Below are positions 40,252 to 49,202 of a stretch of 64,000 nt of DNA, one piece after another. The notes beneath the pieces were generated by a model. That model was not told the origin of the DNA, did not search any database, and saw only the letters and a program-made list of their open reading frames with translations. Positions within the stretch are counted from its first letter, which is position 1. Each line of letters begins with the position of its first letter. Source of the DNA: Hymenobacter monticola (lineage in GTDB: Bacteria > Bacteroidota > Bacteroidia > Cytophagales > Hymenobacteraceae); assembly GCF_022811645.1 (NCBI RefSeq), contig NZ_CP094534.1:3162001-3226000 (forward strand), read 5' to 3'. A program made the position numbers and the translations under genes.

Positions 40252-41639
40252 GCGGAGGTTTTGGATGGGGCGGCGGGGGCGGGCTGCTTGGCGTACCACT
40301 CACGGAAGCTTTGCTTGGGGGCCTCGGGCAGCTCACGCGCCACGGCCCAGGCGTTCATGGAAGGGGCGTGGGTGAGGCCGTGCGGCAGCAGGCGCAGGGC
40401 CTTGCGCGCAAACTGCCCGCCCAGGCCGTACACGCGGGTGCTGGCCAGCACGCGGCCCATAAATTTCATGCCCCACTTCTTCGAGGCCGGAATTTCGTTG
40501 GCCTCGCCCAGCACCTGCCGCCACTTGTAGAGCTGGGTGTGAATATCGATTTTCACCGGGCACACGTCGGTGCACGAGCCGCAAAGCGTGCTGGCAAACG
40601 GCAGCGAGCTGTGCTTTTTCATGTCGATGTTGGGCGACAGGATGGCCCCAATCGGGCCGGGCACGGTGAAGTCGTAGCTGTGCCCGCCGCTGCGGCGGTA
40701 CACCGGGCAGGTGTTCATACAGGCCCCGCACCGAATGCACTTCAGCGAGGCGCGGAAATCGGGCCGGCCCAGCTGCTGTGTGCGCCCATTGTCTACAATG
40801 ACAATGTGCATCTCCTTGCCCGGCGCGGGCTTTGCGAAGTGCGAGGTGTAAGTGGTAACCGGCTGGCCGGTAGCACTCCGCGCCAGCAAACGGGTGAACA
40901 CCCCGAGGTCGCTCAGCCGCGGAATAATCTTCTCAATGCCCATCGCCGCGATGTGCACCCTGGCCAGGTTCACGCCCAAATCGGCGTTGCCCTCGTTGGT
41001 GCACACCACCACCGCCCCAGTCTCGGCAATGGCGAAATTGACGCCGGAAATGGCAACTTCGCCCGCCAGGAACTTGGCCCGTAAGTGCTGCCTCGCCGCC
41101 TCGGTAAGGCGCTGCGGGTCGTTTTCGCCCTTATCAGTGCCGAGGTGGGTGTGGAAGGTGTCGCCCACATCCTCCTTTTTCAGGTGGATGGCCGGCAGCA
41201 CAATGTGGCTCGGCGGCTCGTCTCGAAACTGAATAATCCGCTCGCCCAAATCCGTATCTACCACCTCTATGCCATGCTGTATCAGGAACGGATTTAGGTG
41301 GCACTCCTCGGTCAGCATCGACTTGCTTTTGACGATGCGCGTGGCGCCCGCTTTCCGGGTGATGTCGAGGATAATAGCGTTGTGCTCGGCCGCGTCGGCG
41401 GCCCAGTGCACGTGCACGCCGTTAGCCTTGGCCGCAGCCTCAAACTCCTGCAAGTACAGGTCGAGCCGGCTCAAGGTGTGGTTTTTGATGCCGGACGCAA
41501 GCTCCCTTAGCTCCTGAAACTCGGGCACGGCATACACGGCCCGGTCACGCTTCTCCCGCACAAACCAGAGGGTTTCGTCGTGCCAGGTGGTGCGGTCGGC
41601 GTCCAGCAGGAATTTATCGGCGCGAATGGCGTGGGACAT
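40248..41639 (-). CDS. lutB: LutB-type iron-sulfur lactate utilisation protein
   Basis: 463 residues. The LUD domain covers about 60-280 (ETGAVVVCTNEGNADL near residue 225). Two [4Fe-4S] ferredoxin clusters follow: CIRCGACMNTCPVYR (about 298-312) and CGSCTDVCPVKID (about 346-358). A C-terminal helical region closes the protein. LutB carries the electrons from lactate in the LutABC complex. The ATG at 41639 was preferred (MSHAIRADKFLL) over an earlier ATG seven codons upstream. A family 1 repeat lies between lutA and this gene; lutC overlaps its stop. Confidence 0.93.
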   Translation of the reverse strand: MSHAIRADKFLLDADRTTWHDETLWFVREKRDRAVYAVPEFQELRELASGIKNHTLSRLDLYLQEFEAAAKANGVHVHWAADAAEHNAIILDITRKAGATRIVKSKSMLTEECHLNPFLIQHGIEVVDTDLGERIIQFRDEPPSHIVLPAIHLKKEDVGDTFHTHLGTDKGENDPQRLTEAARQHLRAKFLAGEVAISGVNFAIAETGAVVVCTNEGNADLGVNLARVHIAAMGIEKIIPRLSDLGVFTRLLARSATGQPVTTYTSHFAKPAPGKEMHIVIVDNGRTQQLGRPDFRASLKCIRCGACMNTCPVYRRSGGHSYDFTVPGPIGAILSPNIDMKKHSSLPFASTLCGSCTDVCPVKIDIHTQLYKWRQVLGEANEIPASKKWGMKFMGRVLASTRVYGLGGQFARKALRLLPHGLTHAPSMNAWAVARELPEAPKQSFREWYAKQPAPAAPSKTSA

Positions 41640-41660
41640 AGTAAAATATTTTTTGTTCAA

Positions 41661-41786
41661 CGTGGGGCCTCACCCCCTAACCCCCTCTCCTAAGGGAGAG
41701 GGGGCACCGGTCAAGATTCTGACGATGGCGGCTGGCTCCCCCTCTCCTTTGGGAGAGGGGGCCGGGGGGTGAGGCCCCACGTCAGA
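41661..41786. repeat. Two-hairpin element, family 1 (copy E), between lutA and lutB
   Basis: Starts CGTGGGGCCTCACCCCC and ends GGGGGGTGAGGCCCCACG. Inner hairpins are CCCCTCTCC-TAA-GGGAGAGGGG and CCCCTCTCC-TTT-GGGAGAGGGG, and the spacer begins CACCGG as in copies A and C. It fills the lutA-lutB gap. Confidence 0.93.
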
Positions 41787-41797
41787 ACGAAGCAGCA

Positions 41798-42544
41798 TCA
41801 AGCATTTACCAGCACCCCATTCAAAATCTCGGCCGCGTGCATCACCTTAATGGGCAGCTTGGCGCGGCGCACGATGCCTTCGAGGTGCATCAGGCACGAC
41901 ATGTCGCTGCCGGTGAGCACCTGCGTGCCGTTGCGCACGTGGTCGGCCACGCGGTCCTGGCCCATGCGGGCCGAGATGCCGGCCTCGCTCACGCAGAAGG
42001 TGCCACCGAAGCCGCAGCATTCGTCGTTGCGGTTGAGCTGGGTCAGCTCGATGCCATCGAGCGAACGCAGCAGGCGGCTGAGCTGGCCGTCGCGCACCGG
42101 CGTCATCTCCGATTCGTTGGCCTGGTGCAGGCCGCGCTGGCCGTGGCAGCTCAGGTGCAGGCCCACTTTATGAGGAAATGCGCCCGGCAGCGCGTCCACT
42201 TTCAGCACCGTGCTGATGAAGTCAATCAGGTCATAGGCCGCGCCGCGCACGTGCTGCACATCGGCGGTTTGGTCGAGCTTGTCGAAGTGCTTGCGCACGT
42301 GGTACACGCAACTGCCCGACGGGGCCACCACGTAGTCGTAGTCGCTGAACGTTTCGACAAAATGCTTGTAGATGGGCAGGGCATCGCTTTCGCAGCCGCT
42401 GTTGGCCAGGGGCTGGCCGCAGCAGGTTTGCTGAGCTGGGAAGTGCGCCTGCACCCCCAGCTTCTCCAGCAACTGCAGCGTGGCGATGCCGACCTGCGGG
42501 TAAAACTGGTCGATGTAGCAGGGGACGAATAGGGCAACTTTCAT
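41798..42544 (-). CDS. lutA: LutA-type (CCG-domain) lactate utilisation oxidoreductase
   Basis: 248 residues with two CCG cysteine-rich domains: C41-C42-G in QQTCCGQPLANSGC and a second at about 175 in NDECCGFGGTFCVSEAG. These bind an iron-sulfur cluster in LutA/GlcF-type oxidoreductases. LutABC together oxidise L-lactate to pyruvate. The gene lies directly downstream of the rhamnose kinase on the same strand, after a family 4 hairpin. The lactate would arise from rhamnose-derived lactaldehyde. Start at ATG 42544. Confidence 0.94.
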   Translation of the reverse strand: MKVALFVPCYIDQFYPQVGIATLQLLEKLGVQAHFPAQQTCCGQPLANSGCESDALPIYKHFVETFSDYDYVVAPSGSCVYHVRKHFDKLDQTADVQHVRGAAYDLIDFISTVLKVDALPGAFPHKVGLHLSCHGQRGLHQANESEMTPVRDGQLSRLLRSLDGIELTQLNRNDECCGFGGTFCVSEAGISARMGQDRVADHVRNGTQVLTGSDMSCLMHLEGIVRRAKLPIKVMHAAEILNGVLVNA

Positions 42545-42566
42545 TCTGGCACGGAGCGGTCTGGAA

Positions 42567-42671
42567 CCGGTCGGACCGCCCTAGGCGGTCCGACCGGTTA
42601 TCGTGAGACGGTTGTCATTGGTACTACGTTCTTGCGACAACCGGTCAGACCGCCTGGGGCGGTCGGACCGG
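42567..42671. repeat. Hairpin element, family 4 (copy 2)
   Basis: CCGGTCGGACCGCCCTAGGC-type arm at 42567-42597 and a near-inverted arm at 42641-42671 (CCGGTCAGACCGCC...CGGTCGGACCGG). The loop is 43 nt. Same family as 32830-32923, with three or four base changes. It lies between the kinase stop and the lutA start. Confidence 0.92.
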
Positions 42672-42682
42672 CGGATGCCTAG

Positions 42683-44068
42683 CTACTTGCTTACGGGTGC
42701 GACATCGTTGCGCACCGCTACCAGCGGCATATCATCCTCATCGGCAAACAGTGGCTGCGTCTTCTTCAGCGCTTCGCCTTGCTCGAGGTGCACCAGGGCG
42801 CCCAGCGCCGTGGCCTGCGGCACTTCCAGCGTGCGGATTTCTGCCTTCGGGAAGTTCCAGCTCAGCGTTTGCATGAAGAGCGGATTGCGGGCAAAACCGC
42901 CATCGACGAAGATGGTTTTTTCGCCCTGCCATACGAGGTGAATGGATTCGAGCAGGATGTTAATCAGGCCGTGCATGAGGTGCTGGTAGGCATCCGAGGC
43001 GGTGCGGAAACCGCTCAGGTCCCATTCCTCGGCCGGCTGGTTGGGAAAGGGGCCGGTGCCGGCCATGCAGGCGGGGCGGAAGCCGGCCGAGGCCTCGTCG
43101 TAGGGCCGGGCCAGCACGATGGAGCGATAAAAATCGGGCTTGACGTGGAAGTGGGCGGCGATGCGCTCCACCTGGTGGTCGTGCTCGCGGCCCAGAAACA
43201 CGCGGGCCGCGCGGGTGGCCTCGCCGCGGGGCGTCATGAAGCTGAGGCAGTCGCGGCGCAGCAGCTCCGGCGTCAGGGGCTGGCTGTTGAAGGGATTGAT
43301 GGTGACCGACCAGGTGCCGGTTGATACCAGCACGAAGGGCTCGTCGTGCTCTGCTAGGTAGGGCATCACGGCCGAAGTGCTGTCGTGCAAGCCCACGCCC
43401 ACCATGATGCCGTCGACCACGGAGGCGATGGAGTCGCGGGTGAGGGGCGCCAGCTTCTCGTCGATGCCTTCGCGGTACACCCACTCGTGGTAGTCGCCGC
43501 GCTTGTAGTCCCAAAGGGCCGTGTGGCAGCCGATGGAGGTGAAGTCGCTGAACTTCTCGCCCGAAATTAGGTAGCAGAGGTAGTTCGGCAGGTGCAGCGA
43601 GGTGTGAATCTGGGCGAATTTCTCCGGCTTGGCGTATTTCAGCCAATACAATTGCAAACCCGAATTCAGCAAACCCAGGCGCGGCGAGCAGGTGTCAGCC
43701 GCAAACTCCTCGGGCGACTGGTTTAGCTCCGCGTAGAACTTGGCCTCAATGTCGGCCGGCATGGGCTTGAGGTAGTTGTAGAGCGGCAACAGGGGCTGGC
43801 CGTCGGCCCCGAGGTGAACCCAGCTGGCGCCGTAGGCCGTGAAATTCACGCCCTTCACGGTGTAGTGCGGGTGGTTGCGCAGTTGCTTCCAGTGGTCGAG
43901 CACCCATTCGGTGAGGCGGGGCAGGTGGTCGCACACGAAGCCGTCGTCGTCCAGCACATCGGTGCAGACGTGCAGCTCCTCGTTGATAATCTGCTGGTCT
44001 TCGTCGAAGAGAATCAGCTTCTTATTGGTCTTGCCAATATCGAATACGGCGTAAACCGTCTTTTTCAT
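42683..44068 (-). CDS. rhaB: FGGY-family carbohydrate kinase, probable L-rhamnulokinase
   Basis: 461 residues. N-terminal FGGY phosphate site VYAVFDIGKTNKKLILFDED (about 4-23), the central KGVNFTAYGASWVHL, VSTGTWSVTINPF (adenosine loop), and the C-terminal FVDGGFARNPLFMQTL. The family phosphorylates L-rhamnulose or related ketoses. Rhamnulokinase is inferred from the adjoining rhamnose isomerase (stop 9 nt before) and aldolase/dehydrogenase. The ATG at 44068 is preferred over one four codons upstream. Part of a minus-strand run: isomerase, kinase, lutA. Confidence 0.88.
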   Translation of the reverse strand: MKKTVYAVFDIGKTNKKLILFDEDQQIINEELHVCTDVLDDDGFVCDHLPRLTEWVLDHWKQLRNHPHYTVKGVNFTAYGASWVHLGADGQPLLPLYNYLKPMPADIEAKFYAELNQSPEEFAADTCSPRLGLLNSGLQLYWLKYAKPEKFAQIHTSLHLPNYLCYLISGEKFSDFTSIGCHTALWDYKRGDYHEWVYREGIDEKLAPLTRDSIASVVDGIMVGVGLHDSTSAVMPYLAEHDEPFVLVSTGTWSVTINPFNSQPLTPELLRRDCLSFMTPRGEATRAARVFLGREHDHQVERIAAHFHVKPDFYRSIVLARPYDEASAGFRPACMAGTGPFPNQPAEEWDLSGFRTASDAYQHLMHGLINILLESIHLVWQGEKTIFVDGGFARNPLFMQTLSWNFPKAEIRTLEVPQATALGALVHLEQGEALKKTQPLFADEDDMPLVAVRNDVAPVSK

Positions 44069-44076
44069 CGTCTGAA

Positions 44077-45357
44077 TCATAGCCCCGTCGATACACTGTG
44101 CTTGCCGCGCTGCTGAATGAGTTTCTCGCGCGCACCTTCGGCGCGGAACGCCGCCAAAGGCCGGATGGCGCCGCCGGCGCGCAGGTAAGCTTCCGATACC
44201 AGCGGGCGCACGTCGGTGAGGAAGGCGTCGCGCAGGATTTCCTCGGCGCGCACCACGTCGTTGGCTTCCTGGGCTTCAGCGAGGGCTTCGCGGTCGACCA
44301 GCAGGGCTTTGGCGTAGGCCGAAAGGATGTTTTCGACCGATTGCAGGAGGTCTTCCAGCGGGTCTTTCACGTTGTGGCTGGCGTCAATCATGTAAGCCAC
44401 CGCCTCAGCGGGCACCGATTGGTCGAGGGCGGCGTCCACCAGCTCGTTGAAAATCAGGAACAGCTGGAAGGGCTTGATGCTGCCGGTGGTCAAGTCGTCG
44501 TCGCCGTACATCGAGCCGTTGAAATGGAAACCACCTAGGCGGCCGAATTGGCGCAGGCGGCCCACAATCTGCTCAATGTTGGTATTGGGCAGGTGGTGGC
44601 CGAGGTCAACCAACACCTGGGCCTGCTGACCCAAAGCCTGGCACAGCGCCAGCGAAGTGCCCCAGTCGGGAATCACCATCGAGTAGAAGTTGGGCTCGTA
44701 GGGCTTGTACTCCACCAGCATGGTCCAGTCCGAAGGCATGGCTTCGTAGATGGCCGCCAGCGACTCCTGCGTGCGCAAAAACGCGCGGCGCAGGTGCGAC
44801 TGCCCGGGGAAGTTGGAGCCGTCGGCCAGCCACACGGTCAGCGTCTTGGCATCGAGCTGCTTGCCATAGCGCACGCAGTCGATGTTGTGCTGAATAGCCT
44901 GCTCGCGCACGGCCTTATCGGTGTGGCTGAGCGAGCCAAATTTGTAGGACTGCGGCTGGTCTTTCTGGTCCTGGAAAGTGTTGGAGTTCACCGAATCAAT
45001 CACCAGACCCTTTTCCTTCAGCAGCTGCTGCAAGCCGGGAATGTCCTGCGGAATATCCCAGGGAATATGAAGCGAAATGGAGTTCGACGAGCGGTTCAGC
45101 GCCTGCAAAATGCCCACGTCGCCGATTTTATCCTCCAGCGTGGCGGGCTCGCCGCCAGCCGCAAAACGGCCGAAGCGGGTGCCGCCCGTGCCCAGCGCCC
45201 AGCTCGGAATGGCCACCTGAAAATCAATCAGCTTCTGCACCACAGCCGCCACATCGGCATGGCGCAGGCGCGGCGACTCGGCCGTGTACTGAAACTGGGT
45301 TTGGTGCTCGGCCAGCAGCGGCTGGTTGAGTTCGGCAAGGCGTTGGTCAGAGAACAT
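44077..45357 (-). CDS. rhaI: L-rhamnose isomerase, RhaI type
   Basis: 426 residues, a xylose-isomerase-like TIM barrel. It has the characteristic VAIPSWALGTGGTRFGRF near residue 50. Metal-site regions follow: LVEYKPYEPNFYSMV (Glu), VLVDLGHHLPNTNIEQI and GGFHFNGSMYGDDDL. RhaI-type enzymes differ from E. coli RhaA in length and sequence and convert L-rhamnose to L-rhamnulose. The 8-nt gap to rhaB indicates an operon. Start at ATG 45357. Confidence 0.9.
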   Translation of the reverse strand: MFSDQRLAELNQPLLAEHQTQFQYTAESPRLRHADVAAVVQKLIDFQVAIPSWALGTGGTRFGRFAAGGEPATLEDKIGDVGILQALNRSSNSISLHIPWDIPQDIPGLQQLLKEKGLVIDSVNSNTFQDQKDQPQSYKFGSLSHTDKAVREQAIQHNIDCVRYGKQLDAKTLTVWLADGSNFPGQSHLRRAFLRTQESLAAIYEAMPSDWTMLVEYKPYEPNFYSMVIPDWGTSLALCQALGQQAQVLVDLGHHLPNTNIEQIVGRLRQFGRLGGFHFNGSMYGDDDLTTGSIKPFQLFLIFNELVDAALDQSVPAEAVAYMIDASHNVKDPLEDLLQSVENILSAYAKALLVDREALAEAQEANDVVRAEEILRDAFLTDVRPLVSEAYLRAGGAIRPLAAFRAEGAREKLIQQRGKHSVSTGL

Positions 45358-45467
45358 AGTTGGCTAAAGGAATAATGTCCGGTGTGGGTTGGGTAGATAC
45401 AAATTACCCGTTCCCGTAAGGGCGAACTGTTCTGGGCTCTCCTGTTTTACGCGCGAAACCTGACGGC

Positions 45468-45650
45468 GGGGCCTCACCCCCGGCCCCTTTCCCAAGGGAG
45501 AGGGGAGCCACGGCGGCGCGGTTATGACGCGAACTTTCAATCCGCGCATCGACAGTAAGGAATTAATCAATTCGCGGACTGAAAGTCCGCGCTACAAATC
45601 TTCAGGCTCCCCTCTCCCTTGGGAGAGGGGCTGGGGGTGAGGCCCCACGC
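45468..45650. repeat. Two-hairpin element, family 1 (copy F), with a nested inverted repeat
   Basis: Outer stem GGGGCCTCACCCC/GGGGTGAGGCCCC with inner CCTTTCCC-AA-GGGAGAGG (imperfect) and CCCCTCTCCC-TT-GGGAGAGGGG. The spacer is unusually long and contains a second inverted repeat: CGCGAACTTTCAATCCGCG (45528-45546) and, inverted with two changes, 45573-45591 (CGCGGACTGAAAGTCCGCG). It abuts the end of the GntR gene. Confidence 0.9.
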
Positions 45651-46694
45651 CTACAACGACCCCCGGCGTATCGTGTAGAACGGGTTCTTCACCTTCACGC
45701 GCTGCTTCTCCAATAGGAGGGTGGCGGCGGTTTTGCCCATGGCTACGAAGTCGGTGGTAATCACCGTCATGTTCAGCAGCTCTTTCAGGGGCGTTTCGTT
45801 GAAGGAAATGATGCCGACCTCGCGGCCCAGCAGGTAGCTGGTCTGGCGGATTTTCTTCACCAGTTCCACCAGGTCGGTTTCGCGGATGACGACGTAGGCC
45901 GTGCCGGCCTGTACCACCTCGCTCATGGCGTTTTCTACCACGGCGAACTCCTTGCCGCGCATCAGGCAGAAGGAGCGGAAGCCCCAGGGCAACTCCTCGG
46001 GATGGTTGGCATCGGAGGGCAGTACCAGCACCAGGCGAGAGTACTTTTCGAGCAGGTCCTCGGAGCTTTCCAGGGCGTTGAAAATGTCCTTATCGAAATC
46101 CTGGAACACGCGCAGGCAGTCGTGCGTCAGCTCCGGAATGTCCTTGTCGAGCAGCACCAGTTCCTGGCTGGGAATGGTGTTGAGGATGGCCCGCGACTGC
46201 TCCTTGGGCGTGTCCAGGGTGAAGTGCGGCATCACGACGTAGTAGTTGTACTTGCCGAGATTTTTCTCAATGATTTCCTGAAATAGGTTCACATTGTAGT
46301 GGTGAATCTGCAGGTCGACGGTGGCGCGGTCGCCGAGGGTTTCGAGGAAGGCGTAATAAATTTCTTTTTTGTAAGAGCTCAGCTTGTTGAAAACCAGCAG
46401 AATCTTGAGTTTTGAGGTGTCGCTGGCTTCCACGTAGTAGCCCTTGCCCTGAACCGAGGTGATGAAACCCCGCTCGCGCAGTTCGCGGTAGGCCTTTTCC
46501 ACGGTGTCGCGGGCCAGGTAGTGCTCCACGCTCAGCTCGCTGATGCTGGGCAGGTGGTCGCCGTTTTTCAGCACGCCGCGCTCAATATCCATGATGACCG
46601 ACTGCACAATCTGCTTGTACTTCGGCGTTTTATCGAGGGGCTTTAGTTGGAGTTGATACATCCCGGGGGTGGAGGGCAAGGCAGGTGATTTCAT
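45651..46694 (-). CDS. GntR-family transcriptional regulator with LacI-like sensor
   Basis: 347 residues. The GntR winged helix at about 20-90 reads YKQIVQSVIMDIERGVLKNG, then LPSISELSVEHYLARDTVEK and a wing ITSVQGKGYYV. The rest is a periplasmic-binding-protein-like sensor domain (KILLVFNKLSSYKKEIYYAF, then YYVVMPHFTL, then VGIISFNETPLKELL). Such GntR-LacI hybrids regulate sugar genes in Bacteroidota. Its position between the fused aldolase gene and rhaI makes it the likely rhamnose regulator. Start at ATG 46694. Confidence 0.9.
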   Translation of the reverse strand: MKSPALPSTPGMYQLQLKPLDKTPKYKQIVQSVIMDIERGVLKNGDHLPSISELSVEHYLARDTVEKAYRELRERGFITSVQGKGYYVEASDTSKLKILLVFNKLSSYKKEIYYAFLETLGDRATVDLQIHHYNVNLFQEIIEKNLGKYNYYVVMPHFTLDTPKEQSRAILNTIPSQELVLLDKDIPELTHDCLRVFQDFDKDIFNALESSEDLLEKYSRLVLVLPSDANHPEELPWGFRSFCLMRGKEFAVVENAMSEVVQAGTAYVVIRETDLVELVKKIRQTSYLLGREVGIISFNETPLKELLNMTVITTDFVAMGKTAATLLLEKQRVKVKNPFYTIRRGSL

Positions 46695-46785
46695 GCTTTT
46701 CTACTAAGGGAAACCCGGTTGGAAGCGGCGAAATTCAGCAGCGCAAAAGGGAAGGTGGAAGAGGAGTAAAACGCGAGGCGTTGCC

Positions 46786-46793
46786 CAAATGTA
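46786..46793 (-). promoter_or_regulatory. Candidate -7 element (TACATTTG, minus strand)
   Basis: Exact TAnnTTTG match on the minus strand, 92 nt before the GntR start. The -33 region is unclear. Confidence 0.4.
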
Positions 46794-46837
46794 GCTTTTT
46801 CCGCAATGCGGGCGGATAGATAGCTCAATAAAAACAG

Positions 46838-46931
46838 AACGTCATGCTGAGCGCAGTCGAAGCATTTCTACCGCGAGAATAACTAATTACTCTTGCGGTA
46901 GAGATGCTTCGACTGCGCTCAGCATGACGTT
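46838..46931. repeat. Long hairpin element, family 3 (copy 2)
   Basis: Inverted repeat whose left arm begins AACGTCATGCTGAGCGCAGT and right arm ends with its complement; arms of about 41 nt with a few mismatches near the loop. Shares GTCAT-CTGAGCGCAG with the copy at 6381-6480. It lies between the aldolase/dehydrogenase stop and the GntR gene. Confidence 0.93.
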
Positions 46932-46963
46932 CAATTAATTGCAGAAGCCGTCAGGCCAGCCGC

Positions 46964-49072
46964 TTAGCGCACGAAGGCCATGGCCACGCCGCCGTCCACG
47001 TTCAGGACGTTGCCGGTCGATTTGCTCAGCGAGCCATCCACGAACACCCGGACAGCTTTGGCAATGTCTTCGGAGAGCAGCTCCTCGCCCAGCAGGGTGC
47101 GCTTGGCGTAGTGGGCGGGGAGCTCTTCTACCGAGATGCCGTAGGCCTTGGCGCGGCCGGCAGCCCAGTCGCCTTCCCAGATTTTGCTGCCGCGCAGCAC
47201 GGCGTCGGGGTTCACGGTGTTCACGCGGATTTTATCGCCCCCGAGCTCGGCGGCCAGCAAGCGGCTCATGTGCAGTTGAGCGGCTTTAGCCGTGCCGTAG
47301 GCCACGTTGTTGGGGCCGGCCACGAGGCCGTTCTTGCTGGCGATGTTCACGATGTCGCCGCCCAGGCCCTGCTGGCGCAGGATGGTGACGGCGGCCTGGC
47401 TCACTAGGAACTGACCTTTTACCAGCACGTCGTTCAGAATGTCCCAGTCGGCTTGCGTGGTGTCGGCCAAAGGCTTGCTGATGCTCAGGCCGGCGCAGTT
47501 CACGATGATGTCGACGCCGCCGAATTGCAGCACGCCGGCGCGTAGCGACTCGGCGATGCTCTCGGCGCTGGTTACTTCGATGGGCGCGGTGATGGCGCTA
47601 TCCTTGCCGAATTGCTTGCGCAGGTCGGCCTGAGTTTCTTCGAGGCGGTCGCGGTCCACGGCCACCACGCAGGCGCCGAATTTCAGCAACTCCTCGCAAA
47701 TGGCCTTGCCAATGCCGCCGGTGCCGCCGGTCACGTAGGCAATTTTGCCCGAGAGGGCTTTGGGCGGGGCCATGCGCTGCAGCTTAGCTTCTTCCAGCAA
47801 CCAGTACTCGATGTTGAAGGCCTCCTGTTCGGGCAGGCCCTGGTAGGTGCTCACGGCCTCAGCGCCGCGCATCACGTTGATGGCGTTGGTGTAGAATTCG
47901 GCGGCCACACGGGCAGTCTGCTTGTCTTTCGAGAAGGAGAACAAGCCCACGCCGGGCCACAGGATGATAACCGGGTTAGCGTCGCGCACGGCCGGGCTGT
48001 TGGCGTGCTTGCTGCGCTCGTAGTAGGCCACGTAGTCCTTTCGATAGGCTTCAAACTGCGCTTCCAGGTAGGTTTTTACGCTGGCGGCATCGCCCTGCAT
48101 CACGTCGGCGTCGAGCACGAGCGGGCGGATTTTAGTGCGCAGGAAGTGGTCGGGGCAGGAGGTGCCTTTGGCGGCGAGGCGGGCCAGGTCGTGCGAGTTC
48201 ACGAACTCCAGCACGCGGGCGTCGTCGGTGTAGTGGCCCAGCATGCGGCGCTGGCTGCTGGCCAGGCCGCGCAGCACGGGCATCACGGCGGCGGCGGCGG
48301 CGCGGCGGGCGGGCGCGTCGAGGGTTTGCTCGCGCTTCACGCCACCGAAAACCGGACCTTTCTTGCCGTAGTTGGCTTCGAGGTAAGTGGCGGCTTGCTC
48401 AATAACTTCGAGCGTGTTTATGTACGACTCGTAGCTCGTGTCGCCCCAGGTGAAGAGGCCGTGGCCGCCGAGGATGACGCCGCGCAGGCCGGGGTTGTCG
48501 GCCACGATTTTTTCGAGTTGCAGGCCCAGGTCGAAACCGGGTTTCTGCCAGGGCAGCCAGCCCATGGTGTCGCCCCAGATTTCGTGCATGATTTCCTCGC
48601 CGTCCTTGCTGGCCGCGATGGCAATCAGGGCGTCGGGGTGCAGGTGGTCGATGTGCTTGAAGGGCAGCAGGCCGTGCAGCGGGGTATCAATAGAAGGCGT
48701 GGCGCACTTGGGGTCGAAGAGGCAGTACTCGAACAAACCCACCATCTCGTCTTCGAATTTGAGGCCGCGGTAGCGGTTTTTCAGCTGGTGCAGCTTCTCT
48801 ACGTAGAGGTTGGCGCAGCCCAAGCGCGTGAGGGTGCCGATGTCACCGCCCGAGCCTTTCACCCACATCACTTCGGCGGCTTCGCCGGTCACGGGGTCGG
48901 TTTCCTGAATTTTGCAGGAGGTGTTGCCGCCGGCGTAGTTGGTCAGGCGCAGGTCGGCGCCGAGCAGGTTGGAGCGGTAGAGGAAAAGGGCTACTTCGTC
49001 GCCCGCCAGCTCGGCGGCTTTGGTTTCGTCCCAGAGGTAGCTGACGTGCTGGAAAGTGAGGGTTTTTTCCAT
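46964..49072 (-). CDS. rhaD: Bifunctional rhamnulose-1-phosphate aldolase / L-lactaldehyde dehydrogenase (fused)
   Basis: 702 residues. The N-terminal class II aldolase domain (about 20-420) has LRLTNYAGGNTSCKI and GVILGGHGLFTWGDTSYESY. The C-terminal short-chain dehydrogenase domain (about 440-702) has TGGTGGIGKAICEEL and the catalytic YGTAK in NVAYGTAKAAQLHM. The fused enzyme splits rhamnulose-1-phosphate to dihydroxyacetone phosphate and L-lactaldehyde, then oxidises the aldehyde to lactate. This fusion is typical of rhamnose pathways that use RhaI. Start at ATG 49072; divergent from rhaT across 322 nt that hold a family 5 hairpin. Confidence 0.95.
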   Translation of the reverse strand: MEKTLTFQHVSYLWDETKAAELAGDEVALFLYRSNLLGADLRLTNYAGGNTSCKIQETDPVTGEAAEVMWVKGSGGDIGTLTRLGCANLYVEKLHQLKNRYRGLKFEDEMVGLFEYCLFDPKCATPSIDTPLHGLLPFKHIDHLHPDALIAIAASKDGEEIMHEIWGDTMGWLPWQKPGFDLGLQLEKIVADNPGLRGVILGGHGLFTWGDTSYESYINTLEVIEQAATYLEANYGKKGPVFGGVKREQTLDAPARRAAAAAVMPVLRGLASSQRRMLGHYTDDARVLEFVNSHDLARLAAKGTSCPDHFLRTKIRPLVLDADVMQGDAASVKTYLEAQFEAYRKDYVAYYERSKHANSPAVRDANPVIILWPGVGLFSFSKDKQTARVAAEFYTNAINVMRGAEAVSTYQGLPEQEAFNIEYWLLEEAKLQRMAPPKALSGKIAYVTGGTGGIGKAICEELLKFGACVVAVDRDRLEETQADLRKQFGKDSAITAPIEVTSAESIAESLRAGVLQFGGVDIIVNCAGLSISKPLADTTQADWDILNDVLVKGQFLVSQAAVTILRQQGLGGDIVNIASKNGLVAGPNNVAYGTAKAAQLHMSRLLAAELGGDKIRVNTVNPDAVLRGSKIWEGDWAAGRAKAYGISVEELPAHYAKRTLLGEELLSEDIAKAVRVFVDGSLSKSTGNVLNVDGGVAMAFVR

Positions 49073-49202
49073 GATGAGGCTTCGGTTGCGTTAACCAGAA
49101 AACAGGATTGATTTTGCTTGCTACAAAGGTGTTGGAGTGGGAGTGGTGCTACATCCTGCACTCTCCTGCTTCGGTAGTAAATAAAATGTTACACTGCCTG
49201 AA

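Noticed and set aside
49177..49192. GTAA-N8-TTAC palindrome upstream of the aldolase/dehydrogenase gene and a TTAC-N8-GTAA at 45404-45419
   Set aside because: Half-sites are in opposite order in the two places and are only 4 nt long, so they cannot be claimed as a GntR operator.
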